Assembly: GCA_018296165.2 (NCBI GenBank)
Contig: JACKQL020000005.1
Location: 558,001 to 622,000 of the forward strand
Source: Termitomyces sp. T153
Taxonomy: Eukaryota > Basidiomycota > Agaricomycetes > Agaricales > Lyophyllaceae
Length of the DNA stretch: 64,000 nucleotides
Direction: 5' to 3'
Each line of letters begins with the position of its first letter. Position 1 is the first letter of the stretch. Positions 1 to 11,884 of the stretch are shown one piece after another. Below the pieces are notes generated by a model. That model was not told the origin of the DNA. It saw only the letters and a program-made list of their open reading frames with translations, and made no database searches. The position numbers and the translations under genes are program-made.

Positions 1-1870
1 GCCTATGAGACAAACTCATTGACAGTATTTACTTTGGAAGCCAATTTGCTATTGCTTATTAACACAACAAGCATATTTGAAGGAATAACTTCCAAAAACT
101 GCTCACAAATTGTAAATTTGTTAGGAAAGACAATCATTTTTTGGCAAGGCATCATCAAAGCCTTGCACTCTCTTTTTAATTGCATACACTTCATCACAGA
201 ATGTGTCAAAAGCATCCTGCATTCTTGAGGGCTGTACAAATCAATTCTACAATCTGAGGATCACATCCTTATGTCTTGAGTGGGATTGAGTCCTATCAAC
301 ATGTATAACAGGTTGTAGGTGTACCTTTAGCACAGCAGCTGTAAGAGAAAGTCCATCAGGATCAAGACCTTGTGTTTGTGCTCCTTTCCACTATATTGAG
401 CTACTGTGCAAAATATGTTAAATACACAAATGCAAATGCTCATAAGCTAGTCCTCAAGTTCACTGAACTTGGCCAACCCAGTATAGGGGACAATCATCTT
501 GGATGGATCACTCCTCCTAGGCTTGAGTCCATCTGGTATTGCTCCACTTTTAGACTATCATGCATGGTCTGATAGTGATACTTTTGGGCTTCTTCCACTG
601 CCACTGCTGAAGTGGTGAATCATCCATAGTGTTGTGGAGGCATTGAAAACCTCTGCAGCTGCCTTTTAGCTCTTGAGAAGGACTGCAGTCCTCTACAATC
701 CAGACAGTCATCCCACATTAAGCAGCTCTGGTTCCTCATCCCCATAATCATAGGGAGGACCTCCTAGTCCTCCTGGATTGGGTGGACCTCCTCTGAGTGG
801 TGGCAGTGGTCCTCAACTAAGATAGGGAGGTCTCCTTCCAGGTCTTTTGCCCCTTTTGCCAGGCACATGGGGTCCTTGACAAGTAAATGGGGGGGCTCAT
901 GGTCCAGATCCACCATCATCAGGAAAACCCCAACCAAGTCCTCTCTCATGTTCTCCAGGCAAATCTGCCATGCAGAAGGTCCACTATCTCCTTAGCCTAG
1001 TTGCTCAGAGCATGCATATTGGCTCTGGTGAGGTCCCATCTGCTGGTTTGCCACTAGAGAGCTCTCATTGCTCTCCTCTACTTTTACTAGGTGTGTATGT
1101 TCTGATGGAATGTATCCTTCTGGCCAGGTATTATACAGGGTGTCCCCTTGAAACACCACTCCCTGGTCATTGACAAGGGACTGACCAAAATTCTCAAGGT
1201 GTGAAGATTCTCCATGTAGACCTTGCAGGTCTATGTCTCACTGTTGGCTGCTCAACTGCTTGTAATAACAGACCCAGCATTACCTGATGCTAGGTTGTGC
1301 AGAGTGCCAATAGTGGCTTGCTTGCTATGCTTCAGCCTGAACCAACATAAAGTTCTGAGGCATTTTGCCCAGTTGCTGAGGTGCTGTCAGGTGACTGCCC
1401 ATACTGGACCCCATTCTTGTTTCCCTTATTCTGAGATGGCCTCTCATTCCCATCCTCCTATCTTCTGAAGACAATTACTTTCATTCAAGGCCTATCCAAT
1501 AGTGTGCAATTATGCTTGGAGCTACTGTACAGTATTGAATATACTTTTGATCTCCCTCTGCCAGTTGTGTGATTGAGCCACAGCATCCAGAGGTCATTCT
1601 TACCCACATCATTCCAGGCTAGTTAGTCTGGTCAGGCCCCCCTCCTGATTTTGCAAATTAGCCTTGATTTTCCCATTGCCTGCCACTGGCAATATCTTTG
1701 AATGACCATTCTTTTATTTACTTTCTAAGAGACTATACATATGAGGAAGATTGCCAGTGGTTGGGCAACATCAATACTGCCATCAACACTGCCATCAATA
1801 TCTATTAGCTGTTCCTGTAGAAGGAGATTCATCGGTCATGACGAAGTCTAAAACTCTATTTTATTTCCTT
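1..1870. repeat. Decayed repeat debris, no intact gene
   Basis: CpG dinucleotides are very rare and every frame is broken by stops, as in the transposon segments further on. On the minus strand, about 720-960 translates into a Gly/Pro-rich stretch (GGPPNPGGLGGPPYDYGDEE), which resembles the low-complexity linkers in retroelement gag proteins. No protease, reverse transcriptase or transposase motif is visible. It is probably the remains of a transposon entering from the left; the class is not determined. Confidence 0.4.
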
Positions 1871-2007
1871 TTCAGTGTTTACCTACCTAATTAGGCTTTC
1901 ACCACTGCGAGCCTCATTTTTCTTTTTTTCTTCATGTTTTGTTTGCTATTCTTTACTAAAACCTTATTTCCTAGATATAAAGTCTTGTATACACCAAACC
2001 GGCACCC

Positions 2008-2188
2008 TCAGTCATCTCTATTATATTGGTAGAGCCTCTGAGGGTGAGCTGAACATTACTATACTTTTGATTACTTTACTTACGTACCTGTAGTCTTATT
2101 TTGTCTATTCGCTCTACAGGTCAATGAAGTCGTCTCTATTATATTGCTAGAGCCTCTGAGGTTTTATTTTGTCTATTCGCTCTACAGT
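2008..2188. repeat. Interleaved short direct repeats
   Basis: A block beginning CTCTATTATATTG and ending TAGAGCCTCTGAGG occurs at about 2014-2042 and again at 2134-2162. A second block, TTATTTTGTCTATTCGCTC, follows each of them (about 2096 and 2165). The first block is itself an imperfect palindrome (CTCTA...TAGAG). It could be a partial tandem duplication within a small element; no coding sequence is associated. Confidence 0.5.
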
Positions 2189-2400
2189 TCCCGTACTTAG
2201 AATATATCTAGAAGACTGGATAGTGTATATCCTAACTCAGTATAGCAGTGGTTCGGGTTCTGGATAGTTGTGGAAAGAGAGTGACATAGTGCAGACCTGG
2301 ATAATATGATGTATGGATGAATTGATGTATTTATACACTTACATGTTACTCTCTACTCGTGATATAGACCAGGTTCCGACACAACCGTGTGAAGAACCTC

Positions 2401-2629
2401 CATCAGGAAATCCCCAAAACAATGGAGGGAAATGTGTGTCGGCTAGTACAAGCTGCTGTTGGTTTGACTGCTTTTTTCTTTGAATTTCGATGCTTTTCAA
2501 GTGTATTCTTTGATTACAATGTATTGTCTATTACACATAACTTTATTACATGAATTTCACTACCAATTTTAGAAGGCTTCACTATAGAGGTGTTGGCTGG
2601 CGGTTCCATCTTTTCTGGATTTCCTGATG
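2401..2629. repeat. Inverted repeat pair, possible MITE remnant
   Basis: CATCAGGAAATCC followed by an A-run and ATGGA at 2401-2424 recurs as its reverse complement at 2605-2629, with a few mismatches. The arms are about 25 bases and enclose about 180 bases without an open frame. This is the outline of a small non-autonomous inverted-repeat element, but no target-site duplication could be fixed, so it may also be a chance hairpin. Confidence 0.35.
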
Positions 2630-2960
2630 TGGGGCCCGTGTGAGACTACAAATTATCCATATATCATGGACTCCTTTAACTTAGAGGATATGTCATGCTT
2701 CGTATATACTATGCTCTGAGTGGCCTCATTCCAAACATCAACAAAATTTTCTGTGGAAGAGGTCCGAAATCATCTCAATCCTCTCATGAAGCATTCGAAA
2801 CAACATGCAAAAAGAGCTGGGTTACTCTGAATGGACCTAGACATACTGAGGGCCAGATTTGAGTTAAGCATGACTAGAAAAGTACTTTTTGAGAATCGCG
2901 ATGCATAGACACAACAGTGACTCATTCAAGATATGTTACATACTATGTTACATTACTAGT

Positions 2961-4202
2961 TTAAGAATATTGCATCCCACCATCGACGCCCACCTAGTAC
3001 TCAGTCATTGATAGAACAGTTCTCAAAGGAAACAAGGACTTACGCCTTGACCTGTGGATAAGGTACACATCAGCATAGGTAAAAATATCGTAGGAGAGCG
3101 GTGAACAGATCATACCGGTTATGAAATGTGCATCCTTTGAGGCAAGGAAAGATACAACGTTTGCTACATCTTCAACCGTCCCGTTATATCCGACAGCAGT
3201 TTGGTGTCCGAACTGAACAGGAGAGTTGGAAAGAGATAAACAGTCACAATGGCTACTATACCTTTGCGTAAATGTCTTCCAAAGGTAGCTTCGTACCATC
3301 TGCAATGTCTTGGACTGAAAAGACATTTGTCGAGTTCTCAGAATTGATGTAAGCATGGTACTAACTAATGTCAGTCTGAATGATCCCTTGTTTCTAGAGT
3401 AAGCACATATCATAACAGATAAAGAAGAACGATTGCACCTGGACAATACGAGTTCACAGTGATCCCATGACGACCCCATTCAGCAGCTGCTCATAACGGC
3501 TGAGTTCTAGGAAAATCAAACAAGCATTAAACGTACCAGCAGCTTGAGTGAGTCCGCGGACTGCGAATTTGGTGGCACTATATGCCCCGAGGCTAGCTTC
3601 TCCTGGAAACTTTGGCTCAGAGTCTGCATTAATGTAACTTGAAGGCAAATAATACCTCGTCTTCCGGCCAGGGAAGATGCTCCGATGATTCTTCCACCTT
3701 GGCCTTGCTTAATCATCTGCAGTGCCGCATACTTGTAACACAAGAAGACGCCCCTTGCATTCACTGCAAAAAGTTTGTCCCATTCGTCAACTTTGGCTGG
3801 TTCGGATTCAGCTTTATATCCTTGCAAAGATAGGGCGAATTGTACAAACTTTCGGTGATGAGGTGTGCCCTGCATATGCCGGCATTCGCTACCATCTAAT
3901 TGCATACAAATGAGGATGATTGATTCACGGATGCAATTACTTACAATGTCAAGACGACCGAGATCCTTCACCACGGTAGAGACTATGTTCTCTACATCGT
4001 CTTGCATGGAAACATCACCTATTGCAATGGTGGATCTCCTCCCCTTCTCTTCTATTTGTGCCTTCAGCGATTCGAGCCCTTCTCGAGCAGTAGGTACGTC
4101 ATTGATGCCGACATCGAAGCCATCCGCCGCCAATCGTAACGCGATAGCACGACCAATTCCCTTGGAAGCGCCGGTCACAAGAGCAACACCAAGGAAAGAC
4201 AT
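2961..4202 (-). CDS. Short-chain dehydrogenase/reductase, diacetyl/acetoin reductase type
   Basis: A classical SDR, expected to reduce diacetyl or acetoin (or a related alpha-hydroxyketone) with NAD(P)H in the cytosol. The N-terminus has the nucleotide motif TGASKGIGRA, then NAG after the first intron, VNARGVFLCYKYAA, the serine region GASSLAGRRG, and the catalytic tetrad segment YSATKFAVRG. The C-terminus reads GTVEDVANVVSFLASKDAHF and then ITGQGVGVDGGMQYS before a TAA. Exons that keep frame are 3945-4202, 3850-3895, 3656-3796, 3537-3602 and 3439/3486, plus C-terminal exons separated by introns ending at consensus AG. The join around 3345-3438 is unresolved: the natural frame needs a weak GTTCTT donor. 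The last two introns flank a tiny exon coding roughly GQG. The family call is firm; the substrate is inferred. Confidence 0.88.
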
Positions 4203-5229
4203 GATAAGCGAAACGGATGTGTGAAATGCAGTTCATCGAATGAGAGGCAACTCTTATATAAAATTTCCAATGAGACCAAGTGTGGCATCAAACAATGTTT
4301 CTTCAACGTGTCAAATGGATTTCAAATGGATCACATGTATAGAGACGGCAAACAAACAACTGCCATAACTTATGCCCAAACCAAGGATATGGACGCCCAC
4401 TCCCGATATCGGAAATGACCTTGAGATACAATATCTCCATATATATCTTTCATAATCCGTTGCGGGTGCCTGCGATAGATTAAATCAAGTCACCAGAACA
4501 TAATTATCATGCATGTGCATACATGACATCGACAGCAGCCCACGGGGGCGAGTTGGGAACGAGATAAGACATTTGGGAGAAAGTCATGTCAAGACCCATG
4601 ACCGATGAATCTGACATCGCGGGAAGCGCGTTCAGTCGAACGGTGAACTCCCTCCTAACCCATATACCTGATACCCATCACCTCCCATAGGGCTGCTCAA
4701 TTCTCGTGGTACAGTTTGGTACAGGCGGCTTGAAAGTGATACAGTTTGAACGTAATCAATCTCAATTTCGCTGTTGGCCGAGTATGTATACCGTCAGGAA
4801 CCACCCAGGTCGCTTAGCGGACAAATAGGAGCCCGCCGTTTGAGAATACGTGCAGTGCAAATGACCATTGTTGATAAGATATACATATACACTGGTATTT
4901 CTTCATAGTATTCATGTACAACAAGCCACATCCTTTCATAAGATCAGATGCCTTTCAGTCCCTCTACCATCCGAGCCACAAAGGCATTGATAAACTTTGA
5001 CCCCATTGTACCAATGGCTTTCCTTTCTCACCTTCGTAACAGACTTGGCATGGACAATGCTTCGGGAATATCTCTTCAACTCCGAATTCCCATCTTTGAT
5101 GTTTATCTAACCTAATGACTGAAAAAGGCAGCAGAAGTGATCACATGAATGGAGCTTAAACCAAATATGGCAAAGATGGAAAAAGAGAATGGAAAGTTTT
5201 TCGAGCAGCTGTACTGATCAAAGGCTATA
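4203..5229. other. Intergenic; upstream region of the SDR
   Basis: No recognisable gene. The first 100 bases are the likely promoter and leader of the SDR gene (minus strand). A 56-codon open frame on the plus strand at 4948-5115 begins MPFSPSTIRATKALINF but matches nothing I know and has no clear context. CpG content is normal here and drops sharply after about 5230, marking the edge of the transposon block. Confidence 0.5.
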
Positions 5230-7617
5230 ATGATTATATGAAGATCCAATTGCCCATGATTTGGATAGCATCTTGGTGTCAGATATCTGAGGAGTCTCAG
5301 AAAATGTCCCTTCAAAGATCACTGACTTTTCACCTGAAAGTGCTAGAATACACACACAATGCATCTACAATACCTAGAAAACCAAAAATACATGATCTAG
5401 TTATTTTTTTATGTCTGCCTCACAGCTCATAACCCCTCCTAACCCATAGCCCTGGGTGTCAAACCAAGAGGTATGGGTTAGGACAGGTTCAACTGAACTC
5501 AGATAGATCTTGCTTGGCCTAGGGTGGCAGTGGAGAGACTGTAGTTTGTCCAATCTAGCTCCAAGTTGTGTTCATGTTCATGAGAAATTTGCATTTGAGA
5601 TTGTACTTGTGCCTCTTAAGATACATGTGAGAAGGATATAACTGCTTATTGTCTTTCAAAGATGGCACCCAGATCCCACTTCCTGAATTCAATTTTTTTA
5701 TGCTTGTGAACAATGATTAACTGCTGTGATCTTGGAAAATGACTTACTGAAGTCATTGCAAGTAAAACTCAAAGGAGTGATTTGAGATTTGAGAGTGAAT
5801 GCTATTTACCCAGCAAATTCTTTGCAGTCAGGTGACATTCAAAAGATCCTGATGCTGGGACTTCGTGATTCTATGGTACAAATCCTCAGGCTTAGTTCAT
5901 GTCACTCTTGCCCAACTCAATATCATTGCATAATATCAATGTGCACACATACTTGCAAGTGATGTTGATAAGTGCCATCAACCAACTTGAATCTTGAACC
6001 ATACACCAACTGGTGCCATTTACAGTTCTACTTGTTGTTATGTATACCCCATTGTGACCTTTTTCTGTTGCTTTTCTGACTTTAACCTTCCCTCTGCTAA
6101 TGTTGTCTCACACTTTATGCCTGTTCTCTCATGTAGTCTAATATCATCAACAAAATCCATAATGTCACACCCAAACTTCTCATCAGTGATATTGGTATGT
6201 TGTCATTTGACTTTAGAAGGCCTAGCTGAACTTTCCAGTTGATTGCCCTTCTCCACAATGAGCTATCTTTTCTGTAAGTACAAATTGTTGCTGAGAGTCA
6301 CATCAAAAGACTGACAGAAATCAGTACTTTACTTTTTCCAGAATTTTTGTAGATAGTCCATCAGAGATAGCATGTGGATCTTGAGAACCCAATTATTGGG
6401 CATTAGATTGAAATTTAACATGTCAACCAGTAGTTTCTGTTGATACTTGCCACATTTCTGATAAGCAGGAGGGGTCCATTTGAGCAGTGAGATGTCAAGT
6501 ACAACTGTACTGATAGGTGAACTACTGATGATGTCACCTGCTATTGAAATCTCACAAAGTCTTTTGCATACAGTGTCAGCATTGATCAATATGACTTGCA
6601 AATATGTGTGTACATTGATGTCATGCAATAATGAGCACCCTGACCTAAGACAGATACTAAGACAGATACTAAGAATATGGAGAGCCTCAGTCCATGTCAA
6701 GAGACAAGAAGCAACTGAATTTGTTTACCCAAGACAGACATGAAGAATATGGAGCTATATGTAGTGTGAGTGTCTATGCAAGTGGACAGAAAAATGGACA
6801 ACTCACAGCCTCAATGCATGTCAAGAGACAAGAAGCAACTGAGGTTGGGGATCAAGTCAAATGATAGATGTACACTACATCACATGACAATCAGAAGGGA
6901 TGACCTCATAGGCAAAACAAGTGATATATTGAGTTGGGCTAAGAGAATGACACAGACTAAGCCTGAGTATAGAATTATTTATACCACAGAGCCACAAAGT
7001 CCCAGCACTTGCTGGGTCAATAGCATTCACTAGATTCAATTGCCTTGACAAAAGCTGGGTCACATGGGAAGAGGTTATCAAGGTACTACATGTGCACCCT
7101 CATCCAATCATCCATCCTCATTGCTGATGCCAATGTCATCTAGTGTTCCTACATTCAACAACAAGGTACACAATAGTTTGCCTGAATCAAACCAGCAGTC
7201 ATGGACAAAGCTATTGTAACAATACTAGAATACAAATGGAGCTCTGCCAATGTCTTGTGGTCCTTGGTATTAGTCATATTTGGACAATTGGTCAGGCTGT
7301 AAATCTTTCTGTTGACAGCTCTACAACTCTCAGGCTGAGACCTGTATGTTCACAATCTTGACAACTGAAACCTTCTCTTGCTACCAGGCAGCAGCCATGA
7401 CTACACTCTTGTTTCTTTACATAATCTCAAATACTCCTGTCATTCAAAACCATGCTCCATGATTGGGAGTATTTCCTGGCATGTTTTCAGCACACAATCA
7501 TTCCCCTCATTAGAACAAAGCTTGTTTCTGCTAATTCTATGTTACCTTTCACTAGAAAATGCAGACACTCATGGAAGTCCTAGCTCCTGAGCCTTGGATA
7601 GCACAACTCATTGTAGA
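5230..7617. mobile_element. Old CpG-depleted element, left part (target of element C)
   Basis: About 2.4 kb with almost no CpG and many stops on both strands. It is continuous with 35434 onward once element C is removed: GTAGA precedes C at 7613-7617 and follows it at 35434-35438. Minus-strand open fragments (for example 6329-6700, VVLDISLLKWTPPAYQ) suggest an ancient coding region, but I do not recognise the family. A 36-base segment containing CATGTCAAGAGACAAGAAGC is repeated 124 bases apart (about 6684 and 6808), and GACAGATACTAA is tandemly repeated at 6652-6676. Confidence 0.5.
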
Positions 7618-8734
7618 TGTCAGGTTCCGCTGACCACGGGGGCTCAGCTACACTGGGCGAGTCCTTACTAGGCGGACATGATTCCCTGCACTGACAACCG
7701 GGCACCCGGAGGTGTTCCAAACATTGGGGACTTGTGAGGATAGTTAGTGGAGATTGGTCCGAGCAAGTCCAGGGAGGTCTGGAGGAGTGGGGGACAGGCT
7801 TGGCGGGGTTCAGGCATAAGTCTGTGTGTGAGTATTGCGGGTGCGGAGGAGGCGGAGGCTATGCAAATGACAGGAGCAGAGCCAGAGTTCTGATGGGGGA
7901 TCAACAGGGATTGATGGGGTTCAGAGCCGAGTGTGTAGCAGGGTCTGGAGTTGGTAAAAGAGTGTTGGAGGTTCATAATCATAACTGCGGAGTTTGTGAG
8001 GATGTTATGGTCAAGAGGACTTGACACAATAGACAGAGTCCAGAGTCGAATGAAATGAGACAGAAACAAGATGAGAATGAGAATAGATTCAGGCGGAGAC
8101 ACGGAACAATAACAAAACAATAATGGAATAGAGACGAGATAAGACTAGGAGACTGAGAATAAGGAAAACAAGACACAGAACACAAAACATGAGAAGAAAC
8201 AATCAGAAACACATCAGGAAAGGCCGGTAGGTAGATAAGTAGGTAATCTCAAGACTAGAGTATGAAGAGCTACTCTACGTCTTATATACTGACTACTGAA
8301 GAGCTCTGGGAATGTCAGCCGTGGTAGCAGGGCTTGGCAGAGCTCAATGGAGTTGGCGGGTGTCAGTTATGACCAGAGGGTGGGCCATGTTGATATGTTG
8401 ATGGGATCAATTGTTGACATGGTCCGTTCCAAGGTTGTTGTGATGTTCCAGAATAAGTCGGAGGAGCCAGGGTGTTGAGTCAATGACATGTAACAGGGTC
8501 AGGCACAGTGGGGGAGTGGTCCCAGGGGCTCAGGAGATCCAGGGGGAAGTGCTGGCAGCTGCAGGGAAGACATTGGAGTTGGCCAGGGGGCTGTCGGAGT
8601 TAGCCAAGAATGTGTCAGAGTTAGCCAGAGTAGGTGCAGAGCGCTGGGGAAGTTCGATGGAGCATCAGGGGAGGTTCTGGGGGGATGGGGTTTTGTTGGG
8701 CAATGTACAGGGGTCCAGGGAACAGGTCATGACA
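7618..8734 (-). repeat. Element C 3' LTR (LTR1)
   Basis: 1117 bases, TGTCAGG...TGACA on plus, left flank GTAGA. It aligns over its length with 23476-24558/35324-35433 (forward), 20307-21527 (reverse) and 60430-61414 (forward, diverged). TTATATAC at 8282-8289 is the TATA box read on minus. Near the right end (8560-8640) are about three copies of a roughly 21-base unit coding xxELAxx on plus, fewer than in LTR2. Confidence 0.85.
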
Positions 8735-8748
8735 TCGCCCCCCCTTCA
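8735..8748 (-). other. Candidate polypurine tract of element C
   Basis: Read on the minus strand this is CTGAAGGGGGGGGCGA ending directly at the TGTCATG start of the 3' LTR. A purine run in this position primes plus-strand DNA synthesis in LTR elements, so it also sets the element's direction. Confidence 0.6.
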
Positions 8749-8949
8749 GTGTCAAGACCCTCAAGACATGGGGAGCAGTTGGGGATTGGTGGGGGCGTGG
8801 GAGTTGAAGCCCAGTAATATTGATCAATCTGCAGCAAGTGACAGTGGCATGGGATGCAAAGTCAAAGCGTGGCCACCGCTTTGTCAGGGGGTTCTTCCTA
8901 ATCAATTAAAAAGCCTTGGATGTGCCCTGGGGCTTCCCAAATCCTTTGT

Positions 8950-10190
8950 CATGTCCTCTCCCAGTTACTCAGCTGCTTCCCCTGCCCCATTGATTTCAGA
9001 TGCGGATGTGGTAATTGTGTATGACAGCAAGGGGGAGGAGTTTGAGCATTGGCGCCAAGCTGGTGTGATATACTGGAGTCATGAGCAGCATTGACTTGTT
9101 TTTTTGGGGTGGCTGATGGAGTTTTGCAGAGTTGTCTGCAGTGGTGGTGGGTTCTCTGGGGGGTCCTAGGCGGGCCAAATTTCATCCTGCAGTGCCCCAA
9201 TTGGCGGCAGGGGATGTGGAAGGGGTCCCACCATTGCAGCAAATCCCTCAGGCAGAGGTGATGGCGGAGGAGTTTGCAAGGGCATTGGCATGGGCTTGGG
9301 GCCCCCTGATGCTGGAATGGTGCCAAAACAAGGCCCCAGTGAGTCTTTAAGTTCTCCTTTGTCATGTGTGCTGATCCATTGTTCTGAGTGTGTTCTCTGT
9401 GTGCGGCAAGGCAAGGCCTGCATCTTTGATGCACCCTCCATGGGCTTGTGGCATGACACTTCCATTTGCCTTCTGTGTTGCATGAGCCACAAGAAGTGTT
9501 CAATCTCATTGGAGTGGTGAGTGGCATGCATTGCCACAGAGCAGGGGTGGGACAAGGACTGGGTGTGGAGTCAGCTGGGCAAGGCATGGAAGACCCAGGT
9601 GTTGGGGGAGGGGAGCATAGGGTGGTCTGCAGGGCAGGTGGGGCCTCCGCAGGGTGGGCAGAGGGAGGGGGCATCCTCAGTGGCAGACCATGGGAAGCGG
9701 AGAGCTTCCCCACCATCAGGGGCAGGGCCCAGCAAGAGGCCGTGGGGGCACAAGCTGACGGCGGGTCCTCTGGGGTTTCATGTTTACTCTCCTACCCCAG
9801 ACGCGGCCTTGGGATGAGCATCAAGTTCTCTGGAGCCCCTGCCTTCGATCACAGAGGTCTTCCTTCACAAGCAGGTGGAGGTGCTAATGGCGGCATTGAC
9901 GGCATAGGAGGGGGAGCTTCAATGGGCAAGGGAGGATTGAGATGTGGCGCAGGCAGAGAAGGAGGCATTGGAGCGGGCATGGAACACCTTGGTGCAAGTG
10001 GTGCTGGAGCAAGCGCCAGAGGTATGGGGCTTGCAGGAGCATCTGATGCAGTGGGAGGTGTGGCCCACGGAGGAGGCAGAGGAGTGGGAAATGGTGCCAG
10101 AGAGTGGTTTGCTGCAGGTGGAGTTGGAGGTAGCGAGGCGGAGGGAGGATTGGCTGGCCAATGAGGCCACTTCAGGGTGCACAGGGATCC
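8950..10190 (+). pseudogene. Element C antisense gene: Zn2Cys6-like cluster plus coiled coil (decayed)
   Basis: It runs opposite to element C, starting next to its 3' LTR. The likely start at 8950 (MSSPSYSAASPAP) has a TATA-like CAATTAAAAAGCC about 45 bases upstream and a pyrimidine-rich leader. Short exons with probable GTGAGT donors (for example about 9340) lead to CVLCVRQGKAC at 9389 and CLLCCMSHKKC ending near 9500, giving C-X2-C-X6-C-X15-C-X2-C-X6-C. A basic patch follows (KRRASPPSGAGPSKRPWGHK, about 9690-9750). From about 9850 to 10180 comes a Glu/Arg-rich helical stretch with EKEALERAWNTL and VARRREDWLANEA. Several stops and frame changes make it non-functional as read. The Cys spacing resembles the fungal Zn(II)2Cys6 DNA-binding cluster; function is inferred only. 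Confidence 0.55.
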
Positions 10191-10791
10191 TTTGTAAGTG
10201 TTGTTCCAAATTCTCCACCTGTTACTAAATGGGTTGTGTTTGGGGTCAGGTTGGGTGTGGGAGCACTGGGTTCTCTTGGATGGTGCCTCCGCAGCATTTG
10301 TGTTGATCCAAGACAGGTTGGTGCAGATGCCCATGGGTCAGCCTCCAGAGTTGCAGCAGGAGATGGCAAGGATGGGGAGGTTGCTGGCAGGGCATTGGCG
10401 GCATAATGCAGTGGCCCTGGGGTCATGGTGAGAAGTGGTGGTGGATGCGGGGGAGGCTTTGCCAGGGTTGGCAGAGGTCTTGGCAGTGGTGTGGGCCCAG
10501 ATGGAGATTGATTTGGGGGTAGGGATGGTGGGGGTTCCAGGGGAAGAGTGAGGGGGTGGTTAGGCCCTGCTTCTTGTTGTCTTTGAGTTTGCTGCCCCGT
10601 TCCACCTTGTATTATATATTTTTGTACTTTCCAATGCTTTCTTGTCATTCCTGGGTGTGTGAAGTGAGACTTTAATTTGTGTGAGGGTGAGGTAAGTGAA
10701 ACACACAGGGGTGCTGGTGGGAGTTGAATCCCTAGTGGATCCAGAGGTGGGGGTTAAGCCCACTAATGCCGTCTGTGTTGGCTAGTCCTGG

Positions 10792-11860
10792 TGATGAGCC
10801 CCAGTTATTGCTAAGCACTAATTTCGGCATTTTTTTGGCATTGCAGACTTAGCAGCAGCTGACTACTTTGTATTTGACACAAGTCACAACACTCAGCACA
10901 CAGGACTGAGCCCAAGGATTGGACTAAAGCACGAGACTCTAGCGACCATGGTAATTATTGAGCACAAGAAATATCACATGGAGTCTGGAACTTGGGCCTA
11001 GATCATCAAGGCCTAAACCTCCCCTAGCAACAATTCTTAGTGACCCTAGCGATCCTGGTGACAAAACAGCATTCTCCTACCATATATGGACAAATTATCA
11101 GACGTGTACCTTTTTACTAGCAGTTTGTTTGCCGAGCTTACCCACATACTTGATTGGCATCTATGCTTCAGGTGTTGACATCAGACTCGTTTCTTTTGGT
11201 TTTATTAGCAACTAGGCATCGCCAAGACTTTGCCTATGATGTTTCACTTAGTTACCAACTAACGCCTTGTATGCACCATAAGCACAGTGACAGATGCTGT
11301 CACTAGTACTTATTTGTTTACTTTCACATAACCATACTTCAAAATGTATAAATACTGACTGTACATAAACACTAAAAAAAGAAGAACAGAGAACCCCCTT
11401 CAGAGTTGACTAGCTGCTCTCTCTCAAAGCCTACCAGCTTGAGATTTCACTTTGCCTTTCTTTCCCTTATTTTGTCTTTGACTCCAGCTTAGCAATGAGC
11501 CTTCTTGACTTTGACTTTGACTTAGTTGGGTACCAACTACAGGTGCCTATTTGCATTAATTCGACTTAGCGATGCTAGCGACTCTGGCTAGTGACTAGTT
11601 CACATTCGTCCCCTGGTTTCAATCCTTCCCTTACCATCTCTCTCCCTACTCTCCTCACCACCATTACGATGACCTCAGCTGGCGATAGCAACTTCTTTCT
11701 ACTTCACCCCACATCTCAACTTTTGCTCTAGTTCTCTGAGATGGTTACTGATTCGCCCTCAACTATTAACTTCCTACTGCCAGCTACCCTATCTAGTGAC
11801 TAGTGTTAGGTCCTCTCTTTAGGTTTCCGGCATGGCACTAGGCGGCATAGGAGCACATCA
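10792..11860 (+). repeat. Element A 5' LTR
   Basis: 1069 bases with 5-base terminal inverted repeats TGATG/CATCA. Differences from the 3' LTR are nearly all C/T or G/A at sites that are CpG in one copy, so ordinary LTR divergence dating would overestimate its age. TATAAATA at 11347-11354 is the likely core promoter. Confidence 0.9.
11347..11354 (+). promoter_or_regulatory. TATA box of element A 5' LTR
   Basis: TATAAATA followed by CTGACTGTACATA; the same box is present in the 3' LTR at 18387-18394 and on the minus strand in both LTRs of element B. Confidence 0.6.
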
Positions 11861-11880
11861 TTTTGGAGCCCACTGCAAGG
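11861..11880 (+). other. Candidate primer binding site of element A
   Basis: TTTTGGAGCCCACTGCAAGG directly follows the 5' LTR and is nearly identical in element B (minus strand, 34328-34347, GCCTACTGC variant). It resembles the TTGG(T/A)GCCCACTG type of sites in gypsy elements; the priming tRNA was not identified. Confidence 0.45.
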
Positions 11881-11884
11881 GACT

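Noticed and set aside
3865..4224. Plus-strand 119-codon frame opposite the dehydrogenase
   Set aside because: It overlaps the first exon of a recognisable SDR and has no features of its own.
9849..10648. Long Pro-rich minus-strand frames as genes
   Set aside because: They are the reverse of a Gly/Glu-rich plus-strand region; G-rich DNA without minus-strand stops gives such frames by composition.
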